Of a stretch of 64,000 nucleotides of DNA, positions 18,293 to 26,488 are shown one piece after another. The notes under the pieces are model-generated. The model was not told where the DNA came from. It searched no databases and saw nothing but the letters and a program-made list of their open reading frames with translations. A program made the translations under genes and the position numbers. This DNA comes from Ornithinibacillus massiliensis. Lineage in GTDB: Bacteria > Bacillota > Bacilli > Bacillales > Amphibacillaceae. The stretch covers positions 248,001 to 312,000 of the forward strand of contig NZ_JAGXBY010000004.1 in NCBI RefSeq assembly GCF_018310345.1, given 5' to 3'. How positions within the stretch are numbered: the stretch's first letter is position 1; every line of letters begins with the position of its first letter.

Positions 18293-18547
18293 TAAATAAG
18301 GGGGATGTTTAGGTTCTAAAATCACTCATTGGAACATTAAAGCGGATGGACATTAATAAAGTGGTGAAATAGGACCTTCTTAAACAATTAAATCATTTGT
18401 AAGGTACATTAAACTTCCTTTTTAACCGAACAAGTTTAATAAATGGTTTTATGAACTGTTTGGGGGATATGAAAAGGAATCTTAGAAATGAAACGAAGAT
18501 AGTCATGAGCAGTGCCTACTTTTTTCAGGGAAAGGAGATTGAAATAG
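18293..18547. other. Noncoding remainder at the start of the cargo
   Basis: No gene of its own is visible. A potential start right after AAGGGGG at about 18304 hits a stop within four codons, so the gene once controlled by the neighbouring operator seems lost. The hydrolase ribosome binding site (AAAGGAG) lies at its right end. Confidence 0.4.
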
Positions 18548-19300
18548 ATGGATCTTCATTACGAAATTAAAGGAAACGGAAAGCCGGTTATACTCCTTCA
18601 TAGTGGAGCTATGGATTCACGTGACTGGGAATTCATCACACCACATCTTTCAAAGTCGTTCAAAGTAATCACTCTTGATGTCCGGGGTGCAGGAAGGTCA
18701 CCCATTCCGAATGAACCCATTGATTATGTTGAGGATCTTAGAAAACTTTTGGACCATCTTAAAATTAAGAAAGGTGCTCTCGTTGGACATTCCCTAGGCG
18801 GACAAATTGCAACTGATTTTACTCTGACCTATCCGAAAAGGGTTTCTCAACTGGTATTGGTCGCTCCAGGCCTGTCGGGGTTTAAATTTTCTTCCGAACA
18901 TGCGGAATTAGAGAGCCGAGTTTCTAAAGCTGCACCAGATGTCGAGAAAATGACTAATATAACATTAAGTGAGCCTTCCTGGAGCGTTTCTATCGGAAAA
19001 GCATACGATTTATTGCGCGAAATGATGATACATAATATTCAAAAGACCTTTGATTGGAAAACATTCGAAACTGTTTCCTCCAATTCAGCGATGGAAAGAT
19101 TGGGAGAAATTAAAACGAAGACACTTTTTATCATAGGCGAGGAGGACTCAGAAGATCTCTTTAAAATCGCACAATTATATAAGGAAATTCCCAATATTAA
19201 CTTTGTGAGTATACCTGGCGCTAATCACATCATCACTTTGACCCATCCTAAGGACGTTTCCGACCACATCAGTCATTTTTTGAGCTTACTAGAATGGTAA
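18548..19300 (+). CDS. Alpha/beta hydrolase
   Basis: 250 residues. The nucleophile elbow is GHSLGG (Ser near residue 83), the oxyanion stretch LLHSGAMDSRDW, the probable acid in the GEEDSEDLF turn and the catalytic His in GANHI near the C-terminus. Thus a complete Ser-Asp-His hydrolase. The substrate cannot be predicted. It has AAAGGAGATTG before the ATG and stands alone in the ICE cargo, followed by a small gene relic. Confidence 0.88.
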   Translation: MDLHYEIKGNGKPVILLHSGAMDSRDWEFITPHLSKSFKVITLDVRGAGRSPIPNEPIDYVEDLRKLLDHLKIKKGALVGHSLGGQIATDFTLTYPKRVSQLVLVAPGLSGFKFSSEHAELESRVSKAAPDVEKMTNITLSEPSWSVSIGKAYDLLREMMIHNIQKTFDWKTFETVSSNSAMERLGEIKTKTLFIIGEEDSEDLFKIAQLYKEIPNINFVSIPGANHIITLTHPKDVSDHISHFLSLLEW

Positions 19301-19350
19301 TATCACGAAAACACAGATAAGGGATCAGTTCCAGTTCGGGAAAATCGCAA

Positions 19351-19428
19351 ATGGAAGCAATCCCACCAGAACGTTGTCCTGAATGTGGTTTTGACAAGTA
19401 TATAAGCATAGCTTACGAAAGCAATTGA
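19351..19428 (+). pseudogene. 25-codon relic, MEAIPPERCPECGFD
   Basis: The short frame ends at TGA 19426-19428. A Cys-Pro-x-Cys-Gly-Phe-Asp start of this kind is common in DinB-superfamily proteins of soil bacteria, and this is probably the first part of such a gene. The rest is missing. The remaining DNA up to 19630 contains no other gene that I can support. Confidence 0.35.
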
Positions 19429-19630
19429 TTATGGATTTTGACTACGTATCATTCAAAGAGTGAGAATACCAATTTGAGACTCCTAAATGACTTGGGATAG
19501 ATGAAATACATTAAATATGCCTTTACAGTTATATTCCATTTGTGTTATATTCAAATCACATGAATTAAGTCAAGTGTCAGAGAGGGGATGCGATGATAAA
19601 AATAGATATTTTTTTAATGAGGTGAGCGAC

Positions 19631-19972
19631 ATGTCAGGTAAAATTCCAGGCATGAATGTATCTATGCTGGGGGCATTGGCTGAACCTAATCGGATGGCAA
19701 TCGTTGAGTTGCTGCGTAATGGGTCTTTAACAGTGGGGGAAATTGCTAATCGGTTGGAATTAAGCCAGCCGCATGCTTCAAAGCATTTAAAGGTGCTGAG
19801 TGACAATGGAATTGTAGAAGTGAAGCCAGAAGCTAATCGTCGATATTACAAGCTACGGTCTGAGCCCTTCCGAGTAATAGAATATTGGGCGACTTCCTTT
19901 CAAAAGGATATGGAAAGGAGACTCGACAACTTGGACGATTATGTACAAGAACTGCAAAATAAAAAACAATAG
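19631..19972 (+). CDS. ArsR-family transcriptional regulator
   Basis: 113 residues from ATG 19631, chosen because GAGGTGAGCGAC sits just before it; an upstream frame extension lacks a binding site. The winged helix shows LAEPNRMAIVELL, the recognition helix LSQPHASKHLKVL and the wing NRRYYKL. There are no obvious metal-binding cysteines. Regulators of this subgroup typically control the AHSA1-domain gene that follows, as here, 27 bp downstream. Autoregulation of the two-gene operon is the expected mode. Confidence 0.9.
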   Translation: MSGKIPGMNVSMLGALAEPNRMAIVELLRNGSLTVGEIANRLELSQPHASKHLKVLSDNGIVEVKPEANRRYYKLRSEPFRVIEYWATSFQKDMERRLDNLDDYVQELQNKKQ

Positions 19973-19999
19973 ACAAGTGAAAAATAAGGAGGAAAAATT

Positions 20000-20512
20000 A
20001 TGCCAAATAACAAAATGGTTTCAAGAGTAGAGAATGAAAGGTTTCTTGTTTTAGAACGAGTTTATGATATGCCACGTGATCAACTATTTCAACTATTTAA
20101 GGAACCAGAGCATTTAAAGCGCTGGTGGAGTACGGATGGTTGGGAACTGCCCGTTTGCAACATGGACTTTCGCCCAGGAGGCGTATGGCACTATTGCATG
20201 AAATGTGTTGATAAGAATCAAGAAGAATATGGAATGGAATCTTGGAACAAAACCATTTATAAAGACATTATTGAGTCAGAAAAGATTGTTTATAACGATT
20301 ATTTTTCGGATGCAGAAGGCAATATCAATGAGTCCATGCCTTCTCCAGAGGTCACGATGGAATTCATCGATTTAGGCAGTCAAACAAAATTGGTCAGCCG
20401 TTCTGAATTCGATTCAGCGGATTCCCTGCAAGCTGTTTTGGACATGGGATTGTTGGAAGGAATCACGCAAACGTGGAATAATTTAGATGTATTGGTAGAG
20501 AGATTAAAATAG
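20000..20512 (+). CDS. SRPBCC/AHSA1-domain protein
   Basis: 170 residues with the AHSA1 signature: VYDMPRDQLFQLFKEPEHLKRWW near the start, FRPGGVWHYCM in the middle and the long C-terminal helix with the final TWNNLDVLVERL. The fold makes a hydrophobic cavity; ligands are usually unknown. AAGGAGG precedes the ATG. Operon with the ArsR gene upstream. A clear terminator follows at 20588. Confidence 0.9.
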   Translation: MPNNKMVSRVENERFLVLERVYDMPRDQLFQLFKEPEHLKRWWSTDGWELPVCNMDFRPGGVWHYCMKCVDKNQEEYGMESWNKTIYKDIIESEKIVYNDYFSDAEGNINESMPSPEVTMEFIDLGSQTKLVSRSEFDSADSLQAVLDMGLLEGITQTWNNLDVLVERLK

Positions 20513-20587
20513 AGAATAAAGCTTTGATCATTTAATATGATTTTTGACAAAACACTCACAAAGGGCTGTCTAATACGTCTCGAAAAT

Positions 20588-20626
20588 AAAACAAGAGGGG
20601 AAAATATCTTTCTTCCTCTTGTTTTT
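20588..20626 (+). terminator. Terminator of the arsR-AHSA1 operon
   Basis: AAAACAAGAGG (20588-20598) pairs with CCTCTTGTTTTT (20615-20626). The stem is strong and is followed by a T-rich tract. Confidence 0.85.
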
Positions 20627-20745
20627 CGTTTCTAAAAAATCTTCGAAAAGTAGCCTGCAAGGTTCAGCTAATTTCAGGATACTGTAGACCAATGCCAATA
20701 ATTTGGCGATCCTATTAAAGGGAATAAGCTAGGCAAGGTAACCTA

Positions 20746-20955
20746 GATGATTGTTTCTAAATGATAATAGATTACTTCTTTTACCTTTTCTGGAGAGTAA
20801 ACATCAGGTCTTAACAGGGCATGAATGAACAAGCCATCAATTAATGCCGATAGCCTACTTATCTCTAATTGTACATTAATTGAATCAGATAAAATTCCTT
20901 ATAGCTAGAACTAATATCTCAATCATTGAATTTGCTAATTTATAGGTAACTTAAT
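20746..20955 (-). pseudogene. C-terminal relic of the TetR-family gene
   Basis: This stretch is nearly identical at the DNA level to 24750-24960, the 3' part of the intact tetR. It carries point changes, a 3-4 bp indel near 20905 and a premature end. The N-terminal part and operator are absent here; a matching N-terminal relic is at 18088. The rest of 20627-21081 holds nothing that I recognise. Confidence 0.75.
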
Positions 20956-21081
20956 TATTATTCATTTGTTTCTCCCCATACCTTATTTTTTTATAAATGA
21001 GATCTGGAAAATTGCACCTATTTTCCGCAGGAACATAAAAGCTTTTATTCATTGATTAGTGTAGGTATTCTTTTCACACGT

Positions 21082-21780
21082 TCAAGATGCAGAACGTTTT
21101 CCATCCATTTTGTTAGTATAATAGTTGGTGAATCCAAAAATAAGCGGAGCAAATATAAGGATTGGAATGACCCATACAATTAAACTGACAGATTCAATTT
21201 GAAGAAGCCTTGGTGCACCAAAGACGGCAAATGCAGTAACGGTTGCGATACAGCATGATAGCATACCTATTATATGTTCCACTATCCAATGAGATCTTCT
21301 GGTTGGAGCAGACAGCCAATATTGCAGTTGGATTCCTCCCAAAAAAACACCTATAATAGGGAAAAACTTCAATAACGGAAAATCAATCTTCCAACCGTAT
21401 ATGCTAATTGCGATACCAAAGGTAAGTAATAGTATCGGAAAAAACAAATCAATCACATGCTTGTGAGTATTTCGGCGTCTTTTATATCGAAGGACACGTA
21501 AGCCATACCATGCAGCCCCTCCACTTAAAATAGCAATAAAAATCAGAAACCAAGAAAATGGAACATCCTCTGCGTGAAATGACGGATCCAAAGCAAGGCG
21601 ATAAATCCCCATATATAATGCTGAAATGGATACAATGCTCATGGCAACCACATATACCCAACCACTACGTCGATGCGTCTTTCTCCCTTTCTTCGTAACT
21701 ATTGGAACCCAAAACACACATAATGCCAAAAATCCCACTAAAACATGAAACCACCGAGCAACCATAAACATAAACTCCAT
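21082..21780 (-). CDS. Seven-helix membrane protein, DUF2306-like
   Basis: 232 residues from ATG 21780 behind AAGGGGGATGAG. Seven hydrophobic segments are visible. Conserved-looking histidines occur in the first helix (WFHVLVGF), in KTHRRSGW and in THKHVID. The pattern H...K.G..HR..G is typical of DUF2306-type proteins. No enzymatic role is known. It is a single gene of the ICE cargo on the opposite strand to the conjugation genes. Confidence 0.6.
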   Translation of the reverse strand: MEFMFMVARWFHVLVGFLALCVFWVPIVTKKGRKTHRRSGWVYVVAMSIVSISALYMGIYRLALDPSFHAEDVPFSWFLIFIAILSGGAAWYGLRVLRYKRRRNTHKHVIDLFFPILLLTFGIAISIYGWKIDFPLLKFFPIIGVFLGGIQLQYWLSAPTRRSHWIVEHIIGMLSCCIATVTAFAVFGAPRLLQIESVSLIVWVIPILIFAPLIFGFTNYYTNKMDGKRSAS

Positions 21781-22003
21781 CAATTCTCATCCCCCTTACA
21801 GGATACCTTTACATATTCTAAAATTTTTTTAATAAACGAGTCATATAGCTAATTTTATATAGACTTCTAGTTTTCATGAAGTACGTTCATACCGCAAAAT
21901 TCTCCTGGCCAAGGGAATCTTATTTTTGTGTCAGGAAATTGAACACGAGAAACAGTAAGCTGTATTTCTTATAAGTCGATACCCTATTTTTCCTACTAAA
22001 AAT

Positions 22004-22048
22004 GTTCCCTGCCAAAATTTTTTATTGGCAGGGTTTTTGGCAGGGAAC
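22004..22048 (+). terminator. Terminator-like element with two alternative hairpins
   Basis: GTTCCCTGCCAAAA (22004-22017) can pair with TTGGCAGGG (22025-22033, followed by five T) or with the longer TTTTTGGCAGGGAAC (22034-22048). It lies in a 390-bp stretch without genes. The rest of 21784-22172 holds only a near-match to the att core at about 22107-22117. Confidence 0.6.
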
Positions 22049-22106
22049 TATATTATTTTTAATCAATATGTCCGTTTTAAATTAGGGTAAATGCTGTTAA
22101 ATCAGC

Positions 22107-22117
22107 ATTCCCACTTC
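22107..22117 (-). other. Internal near-match to the ICE att core
   Basis: The minus strand reads AAGTGGGAATG, two bases from GAGTGGGAATA at the left end. No integrase arm repeats or guaA-like flank accompany it. It may be a scar of an older insertion or simply chance. Confidence 0.15.
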
Positions 22118-22172
22118 AAATTAAGTTGTAGTTTTATTCCCATCAAATAGGATTAACAAAACCTACAAAGTG

Positions 22173-22616
22173 CTATTGTATTTCCTCAATCGGCACATTC
22201 TTTATATGTGTTGCAATCCACCAAATGTGCCCAAAGGGATCTATTACACCTCCACGTCGATCGCCTTCAATATGATCTTCTACGGGCTCCAGTTCCTTTG
22301 CTCCTGCATCAATAGCTTGTGCAAAAAGTGCATCTGCGTCCTCAACATAGAGAAAAATATGCATCCCAGCTCCTTTAAGAGACTGGGGGCTCTGCATAAT
22401 CGGGTATGCTGGGAACTCATCAGCAATCATGATTGGTGAATCACCGATTTTGATTGCTGCATGCTGAACTTTACCGCTGTTATCTGTAACACGCATCTGT
22501 TCAGTAGCTCCAAATGCCTTTTTATAAAATGAAATGGCAGCAGTTGCATCTTTGATAATCATGTACGGTGTCACTGTGTGGTATCCTGCTGGAATGCCTT
22601 TTGTATTCGATGTCAT
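22173..22616 (-). CDS. VOC/glyoxalase-fold protein, PhnB-like
   Basis: 147 residues from ATG 22616, with TTGGAGGAA upstream. It shows the PhnB-type opening GYHTVTPYMIIKDATAAISFY, the KAFGATEQMR strand, and DPFGHIWWIATH at the end with the usual His and Trp. This subgroup is often annotated as glyoxalase or bleomycin-resistance-like, but the substrate is unknown. It is transcribed leftwards, downstream of the AraC gene. Confidence 0.88.
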   Translation of the reverse strand: MTSNTKGIPAGYHTVTPYMIIKDATAAISFYKKAFGATEQMRVTDNSGKVQHAAIKIGDSPIMIADEFPAYPIMQSPQSLKGAGMHIFLYVEDADALFAQAIDAGAKELEPVEDHIEGDRRGGVIDPFGHIWWIATHIKNVPIEEIQ

Positions 22617-22744
22617 GAAATATTCCTCCAATGAATTTAAATTTGGATGCAATTATTCCAAAGAAACAGGTCAGATATTGGGAATGATTGCATCAAATTT
22701 ATTCTAAATTACGTTGGAATGAATTGTATTGTAAAAAAATGACC

Positions 22745-23575
22745 CTATTTAAGTGGAACATGATTTTGTTGTTTCTCTTGATTCATGTGGTAGACTGTTG
22801 GGCTAAGACCAGAAAATGCACGAAAATCGTGGATGAAATGGGCCTGATCATAATAACCGCAAGTTAACGCAAATTTTGTCCAATCAACTTGCTCTCCATC
22901 ATTAATGAGCTGAAGTACATTCTGAAAACGTTGGATGCGGTAAAATTGTTTGGGTGTCATTCCCACTTCTTCCTTGAATACCTGAATAAAACGGCGTGAA
23001 CTCAAACTAATTTGATCAGTCACATCAGCAATTTTTAACTGATAAGGGAAATCCTGAAATTTCTTTAACGCGAAGACAACTGCTGGATGAAGAGCCGAGG
23101 CTTGATTTATCATCTCCAATAAGTAATGTTCAAGAACTCTAAATTTGGCAGCTGGCATTTCAACTTCAAGAAGCTGATCTCGCATTTCGACCGCTTTTGC
23201 CCCCCAAAGTGTTTCTAGAGATTCGTGCCTATTATATAATTCATTGGCTGATATATTAAGAAATGGAAAAGCACCACCTGGCTTAAAGTGAATCCCTATT
23301 GTGGAAGCTTGACATGCTGTGTCGATAACAGTAAAATCTGAATGCGGTCCAGAAATCACGCTCCCACGAAAACTTTTGAATCGGTCCTGATTCTTTTGAT
23401 CGTATACCTTTATCAAGTCCTCTTCTAGATTGATAACTAATTCCATAGAACCGTCTGGAAGGACGCGTTCCATTTCATGAGGCGGCTTATAACTTTTGTA
23501 ATACCAAAAAATATTTATAAAATTCGACAAGGGAGGCGGGGGGTGGTAGGTTCGAAAAACAACCATAGCAATCAC
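22745..23575 (-). CDS. AraC-family transcriptional regulator
   Basis: 276 residues. The N-terminal region (YHPPPPLSNFINIFWYY, VLPDGSMELVINL) is the DUF6597-type sensor. The C-terminal AraC domain has two helix-turn-helix units (about 170-260), with MTPKQFYRIQRFQ and CGYYDQAHFIHDFRAFSGLSP. It probably controls neighbouring cargo, the VOC gene next to it being the obvious candidate. The effector is not predictable. Confidence 0.9.
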   Translation of the reverse strand: MIAMVVFRTYHPPPPLSNFINIFWYYKSYKPPHEMERVLPDGSMELVINLEEDLIKVYDQKNQDRFKSFRGSVISGPHSDFTVIDTACQASTIGIHFKPGGAFPFLNISANELYNRHESLETLWGAKAVEMRDQLLEVEMPAAKFRVLEHYLLEMINQASALHPAVVFALKKFQDFPYQLKIADVTDQISLSSRRFIQVFKEEVGMTPKQFYRIQRFQNVLQLINDGEQVDWTKFALTCGYYDQAHFIHDFRAFSGLSPTVYHMNQEKQQNHVPLK

Positions 23576-23741
23576 TACCTTTAATTTATTCTAAAAAAAC
23601 CATTATTGTTGGCTTGGAATAAAGTTCGATCAACAATGTCATTTAAATCCTTATTTTTTAGGATATTCGGATTATTTGGTAGAAAGGGACTTATAATTAA
23701 CCCTTTTCCATTTTCTTAATAAGTGTAGAAAAATCAAGTTG

Positions 23742-23770
23742 CCTGTTATGACGTGATAACAGGACTTTTT
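23742..23770. terminator. Short hairpin between araC-like and grpB-like genes
   Basis: CCTGTTAT (23742-23749) pairs perfectly with ATAACAGG (23756-23763), followed on the plus strand by a T-rich tract. The nearest gene ending here is on the minus strand (GrpB-like), for which the T tract is weaker, so the active direction is unclear. Confidence 0.5.
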
Positions 23771-23843
23771 ATTTTACAAACTTATCTTACTGATAAGCAA
23801 TATTATTAAATACCTTCACCCTTATAAAAGGAATTTGTAAGTT

Positions 23844-24440
23844 TCAACCCTTCTTCTCATCGACCACATTTGCTCTCTCCATAATTTCCTGTACTATTGA
23901 ACCTTTTGCATCCGCATAGTCTTGGACGTGTTTCCATTTACGGTGAGCTAAGTTACGCTTTACGTTTGCATACTTATCTCGATCGGAATGGTTAATTCTT
24001 AGCCAATTGCGAAACCGCAACATTCGGTCGATCTCAGATGAGCCTTTACTAAATACGTGTAAATTAATATCTGTATCGGGGCCTTTAAAAAGTCGGTGTT
24101 GAAACCAATCTGGTTCTCGAATACGTAAAGTGTAGCCGGCTTCCTCCAAGTCAGGAACATAAGCACTTTCGTCAGCAGAATCCTTCACAACCAATAGAAT
24201 ATCAATAATTGGCTTCGCACATAAACCTGGCACTGAAGTTGATCCAACGTGCTCCAATTGAAGTACTTTTTTACCAAGTATGGAATAAATTCTTTTAGCC
24301 TCTCGGTCAAATAACTTCGGCCATTTCGGATCATAGTCAAGAAGCGTAATTTGTGCATTGTGAGGTTTTAGCTCTCCAACCATTACTTCTTGCAGTTTTT
24401 CTTCATTTTTAGATTTTAAATTATCGTGCATCAAAGTCAA
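23844..24440 (-). CDS. GrpB/UPF0157 nucleotidyltransferase-like protein
   Basis: 198 residues. The TTG at 24440 is favoured as start: it overlaps the upstream stop (TTGA) and GGAGGGAG is at the right distance. The core has VGSTSVPGLCAKPIIDILLVV, the nucleotidyltransferase-type GS...D.D motif, and the family end HRKWKHVQDYADAK. GrpB proteins belong to the polymerase-beta superfamily but their reaction is not established. Confidence 0.85.
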   Translation of the reverse strand: MTLMHDNLKSKNEEKLQEVMVGELKPHNAQITLLDYDPKWPKLFDREAKRIYSILGKKVLQLEHVGSTSVPGLCAKPIIDILLVVKDSADESAYVPDLEEAGYTLRIREPDWFQHRLFKGPDTDINLHVFSKGSSEIDRMLRFRNWLRINHSDRDKYANVKRNLAHRKWKHVQDYADAKGSIVQEIMERANVVDEKKG

Positions 24441-24682
24441 TTAAATCTCCCTCCATTTCGATTTTTAATAGCATTCAAACGTACCGCACTTTTCAACATA
24501 CTACCCATGGAAATATATCTAGCCACTTCAAGATAAACAATATGGTAGATAATATTCATCCATAATGTTCCTGTATACTTTTTATATAGCTGTAGAGCAA
24601 TTCCAAAAGTAAAGAGAAGTATAAAATAATCTATAGTTATTGTAAATGGCTCATCAAAGAATATTGACGCCAATGCCATCAC
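24437..24682 (-). pseudogene. C-terminal fragment of a CPBP (CAAX-like) membrane protease
   Basis: 81 codons with two hydrophobic helices and the closing NIIYHIVYLEVARY, which resembles the last helix of CPBP proteases. The Glu-Glu and first His motifs of the active site are missing. No ribosome binding site precedes the first ATG, and a junction with the TetR gene side lies just upstream. Most likely a 5'-truncated gene joined to the GrpB-like gene. Confidence 0.5.
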
Positions 24683-24724
24683 TGTATGTAATTGGCAAAC
24701 AAATGAAGATTAACGGTTGCAAAA

Positions 24725-25330
24725 TCAATTCAATTGACTTTCATTACAGAGTGTTTCTAAATGATAACGGATTACTTCCTTCACCTTTTCTGGAGAGTAG
24801 ACATCAGGTCTTAACAGAGCATGAATGGACAATCCATCAATTAATGCCGCTAGCCTACTTTTTTCTAATTTTACATTAATTGAATCAGATAAAATCCCTT
24901 TTAGGACTAATATCTCAATCATTGAATTTGCTAATTCATATGTACCGTTAGTCATTTCATCTTTCTTTTCTTTTAATGTATCACTTGTAAGTGACTGAAG
25001 TGCAAGAATCCACCAAACACTCGTTTCTATTTTCTTTTCTTCATCAATTGGTACAAGCTCCAATAAAACCTCTTCGACAGCCTGCAATGGATTTTCTGAC
25101 CAACTTTTACTTTGAGATCGTTTTTTACCTTCTTCCAGATAGTAATCCATGATAAATAATAACATTTCATCCTTAGTTGAAAAGTAATGTCTTAACGCTC
25201 CAGCAGACATGCCTGCTTCAATCGCAACTCTTCTTATGGAGGCTTTTTCTGTTCCCTCTTTCTTAATTATATTCCAAGCGGCTTCAGCAATTGACTTCCT
25301 CTTTTTTTCATGATTAACAATCCTTGGCAT
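24725..25330 (-). CDS. TetR-family repressor
   Basis: 201 residues. The helix-turn-helix is at about 25-50 (IRRVAIEAGMSAGALRHYFSTKDEM), the rest is the ligand-binding helical domain. AAGGAAG precedes the ATG. It is divergent from the GAP-family gene, and a palindromic operator (25351-25389) lies between them, so it probably represses both itself and that gene. Partial copies of the gene exist at 18088 and 20746. Confidence 0.9.
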   Translation of the reverse strand: MPRIVNHEKKRKSIAEAAWNIIKKEGTEKASIRRVAIEAGMSAGALRHYFSTKDEMLLFIMDYYLEEGKKRSQSKSWSENPLQAVEEVLLELVPIDEEKKIETSVWWILALQSLTSDTLKEKKDEMTNGTYELANSMIEILVLKGILSDSINVKLEKSRLAALIDGLSIHALLRPDVYSPEKVKEVIRYHLETLCNESQLN

Positions 25331-25350
25331 AAAAAATCACTTCCTTTTAT

Positions 25351-25389
25351 TAACACAGTGTGTTATTATAATTTTAACACGCTGTGCTA
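25351..25389. promoter_or_regulatory. TetR operator in the divergent promoter region
   Basis: TAACACAGTGTGTTA (25351-25365) is a perfect palindrome around a central G. TAACACGCTGTGCTA (25375-25389) is an imperfect second copy 24 bp further. Their place between the divergent tetR and membrane-protein genes and the recurrence beside the tetR relic at 18250 support operator function. Confidence 0.75.
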
Positions 25390-25426
25390 TTTAAATTATA
25401 ACATATAAAAAGGAGGGACTCCATAT

Positions 25427-26140
25427 TTGATCGAAAGTATTGAAGCATTGATGCCTTCTTCATCAATAGACACATCGATAGCTTTGCTAATTATTTCTAT
25501 TTGCGCATTAATTGATATATTAAGTCCTGGTGTACTTGCTGTAACAGCTTATTTATTATTGACACAGCCTTATCAATTATCTTCTCGCTTGCTTGTTTTT
25601 TTATTTATTACGCAGTTTGGCTACTTCGTAGTGGGCTTATTCCTATACTTTGGTGGAGATTCATTATTGAAAGGAATTGGAAAATTATCTGAATTTGACT
25701 TTATCAATTGGTTTTATCTCCTTTTTGGAGCAGTTATTGTTTTAATTAGCTTCTGTAAACCAAATGATACTACAAAAAAACGTTTAATTTCATTTATACC
25801 CCAAAAAACAACGATGAAAGGGATGATCATATTAGGTATCATTGTTTTTCTAATTGAATTTGTAACTGCATTGCCTTACTTTTATTCCATTTTGTTAATG
25901 AATCACCTAACAATTGAGTCTTCCTCTTCTATCTTTATTATAATTGGCTACAATCTTGTAATGGTGCTTCCTTCTCTTCTTTTGTTAGGGGTTAATATTA
26001 TGTTTAAAGAGAGACTGCAACAATTTCTAAATAAAATTAAATCAAAATTAAATGAAGCTCCGATTTCCTCACTCTTGGTAGCGATAGGAGTAGTAGGTGC
26101 GGTTTTTTTCAATATCGGTCTTAGAGGCATATTAAATTAA
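25427..26140 (+). CDS. GAP-family (LysE-superfamily) membrane protein
   Basis: 237 residues from the TTG at 25427 behind AAAGGAGGG. Six hydrophobic segments are arranged as in LysE-type exporters. The first ends with ALIDILSPGVLAVTAYLLL, typical of the GAP/Sap family. Transported substrate unknown; relatives have been linked to lipid or small-molecule export. Probably controlled by the divergent TetR. It forms an operon with the small membrane protein 24 bp downstream. Confidence 0.75.
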   Translation: MIESIEALMPSSSIDTSIALLIISICALIDILSPGVLAVTAYLLLTQPYQLSSRLLVFLFITQFGYFVVGLFLYFGGDSLLKGIGKLSEFDFINWFYLLFGAVIVLISFCKPNDTTKKRLISFIPQKTTMKGMIILGIIVFLIEFVTALPYFYSILLMNHLTIESSSSIFIIIGYNLVMVLPSLLLLGVNIMFKERLQQFLNKIKSKLNEAPISSLLVAIGVVGAVFFNIGLRGILN

Positions 26141-26164
26141 AAAATTATTAATGAGGTGTTCATC

Positions 26165-26386
26165 ATGAAAGAAATAATCAGTGGACTTGGTCTACTTTTT
26201 GTTATACAGGGAGTAGGCGGATTAATCAATCATTTGACTAATGGTGGAAAAAGTTGGTTTTTGGTAAATTATATTAATGCGTTTCAGGGATTTGAAATTG
26301 TTATGGACATTATTTTTATTATAGTTGGTGGGATCATAGGTTTAGCCTCTTGGAAAATAGACAGATCAACTAAAAGAGAAAATTAA
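26165..26386 (+). CDS. Small two-helix membrane protein
   Basis: 73 residues from ATG 26165, with GAGGTG upstream. Two hydrophobic helices are at about 3-22 and 43-62, with a short basic tail. It is likely to be co-transcribed with the GAP-family gene and may be its partner. I recognise no family. Confidence 0.7.
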   Translation: MKEIISGLGLLFVIQGVGGLINHLTNGGKSWFLVNYINAFQGFEIVMDIIFIIVGGIIGLASWKIDRSTKREN

Positions 26387-26399
26387 ATATAGAGCAAAT

Positions 26400-26424
26400 T
26401 GGACGGTTTATACATAGCCGTCCA
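26400..26424 (+). terminator. Hairpin after the two-gene membrane operon
   Basis: TGGACGG (26400-26406) pairs with CCGTCCA (26418-26424). The T tract is poor, so termination would be weak. Confidence 0.4.
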
Positions 26425-26488
26425 GTTTGGCGGATACTCCGTTGAAATATATTTTTAAATATTTATAGAGAGGAACATAAGAATTATT

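Noticed and set aside
24437..24682. An intact small membrane protein
   Set aside because: It lacks a ribosome binding site and looks like the last helices of a CPBP protease cut at its 5' side.
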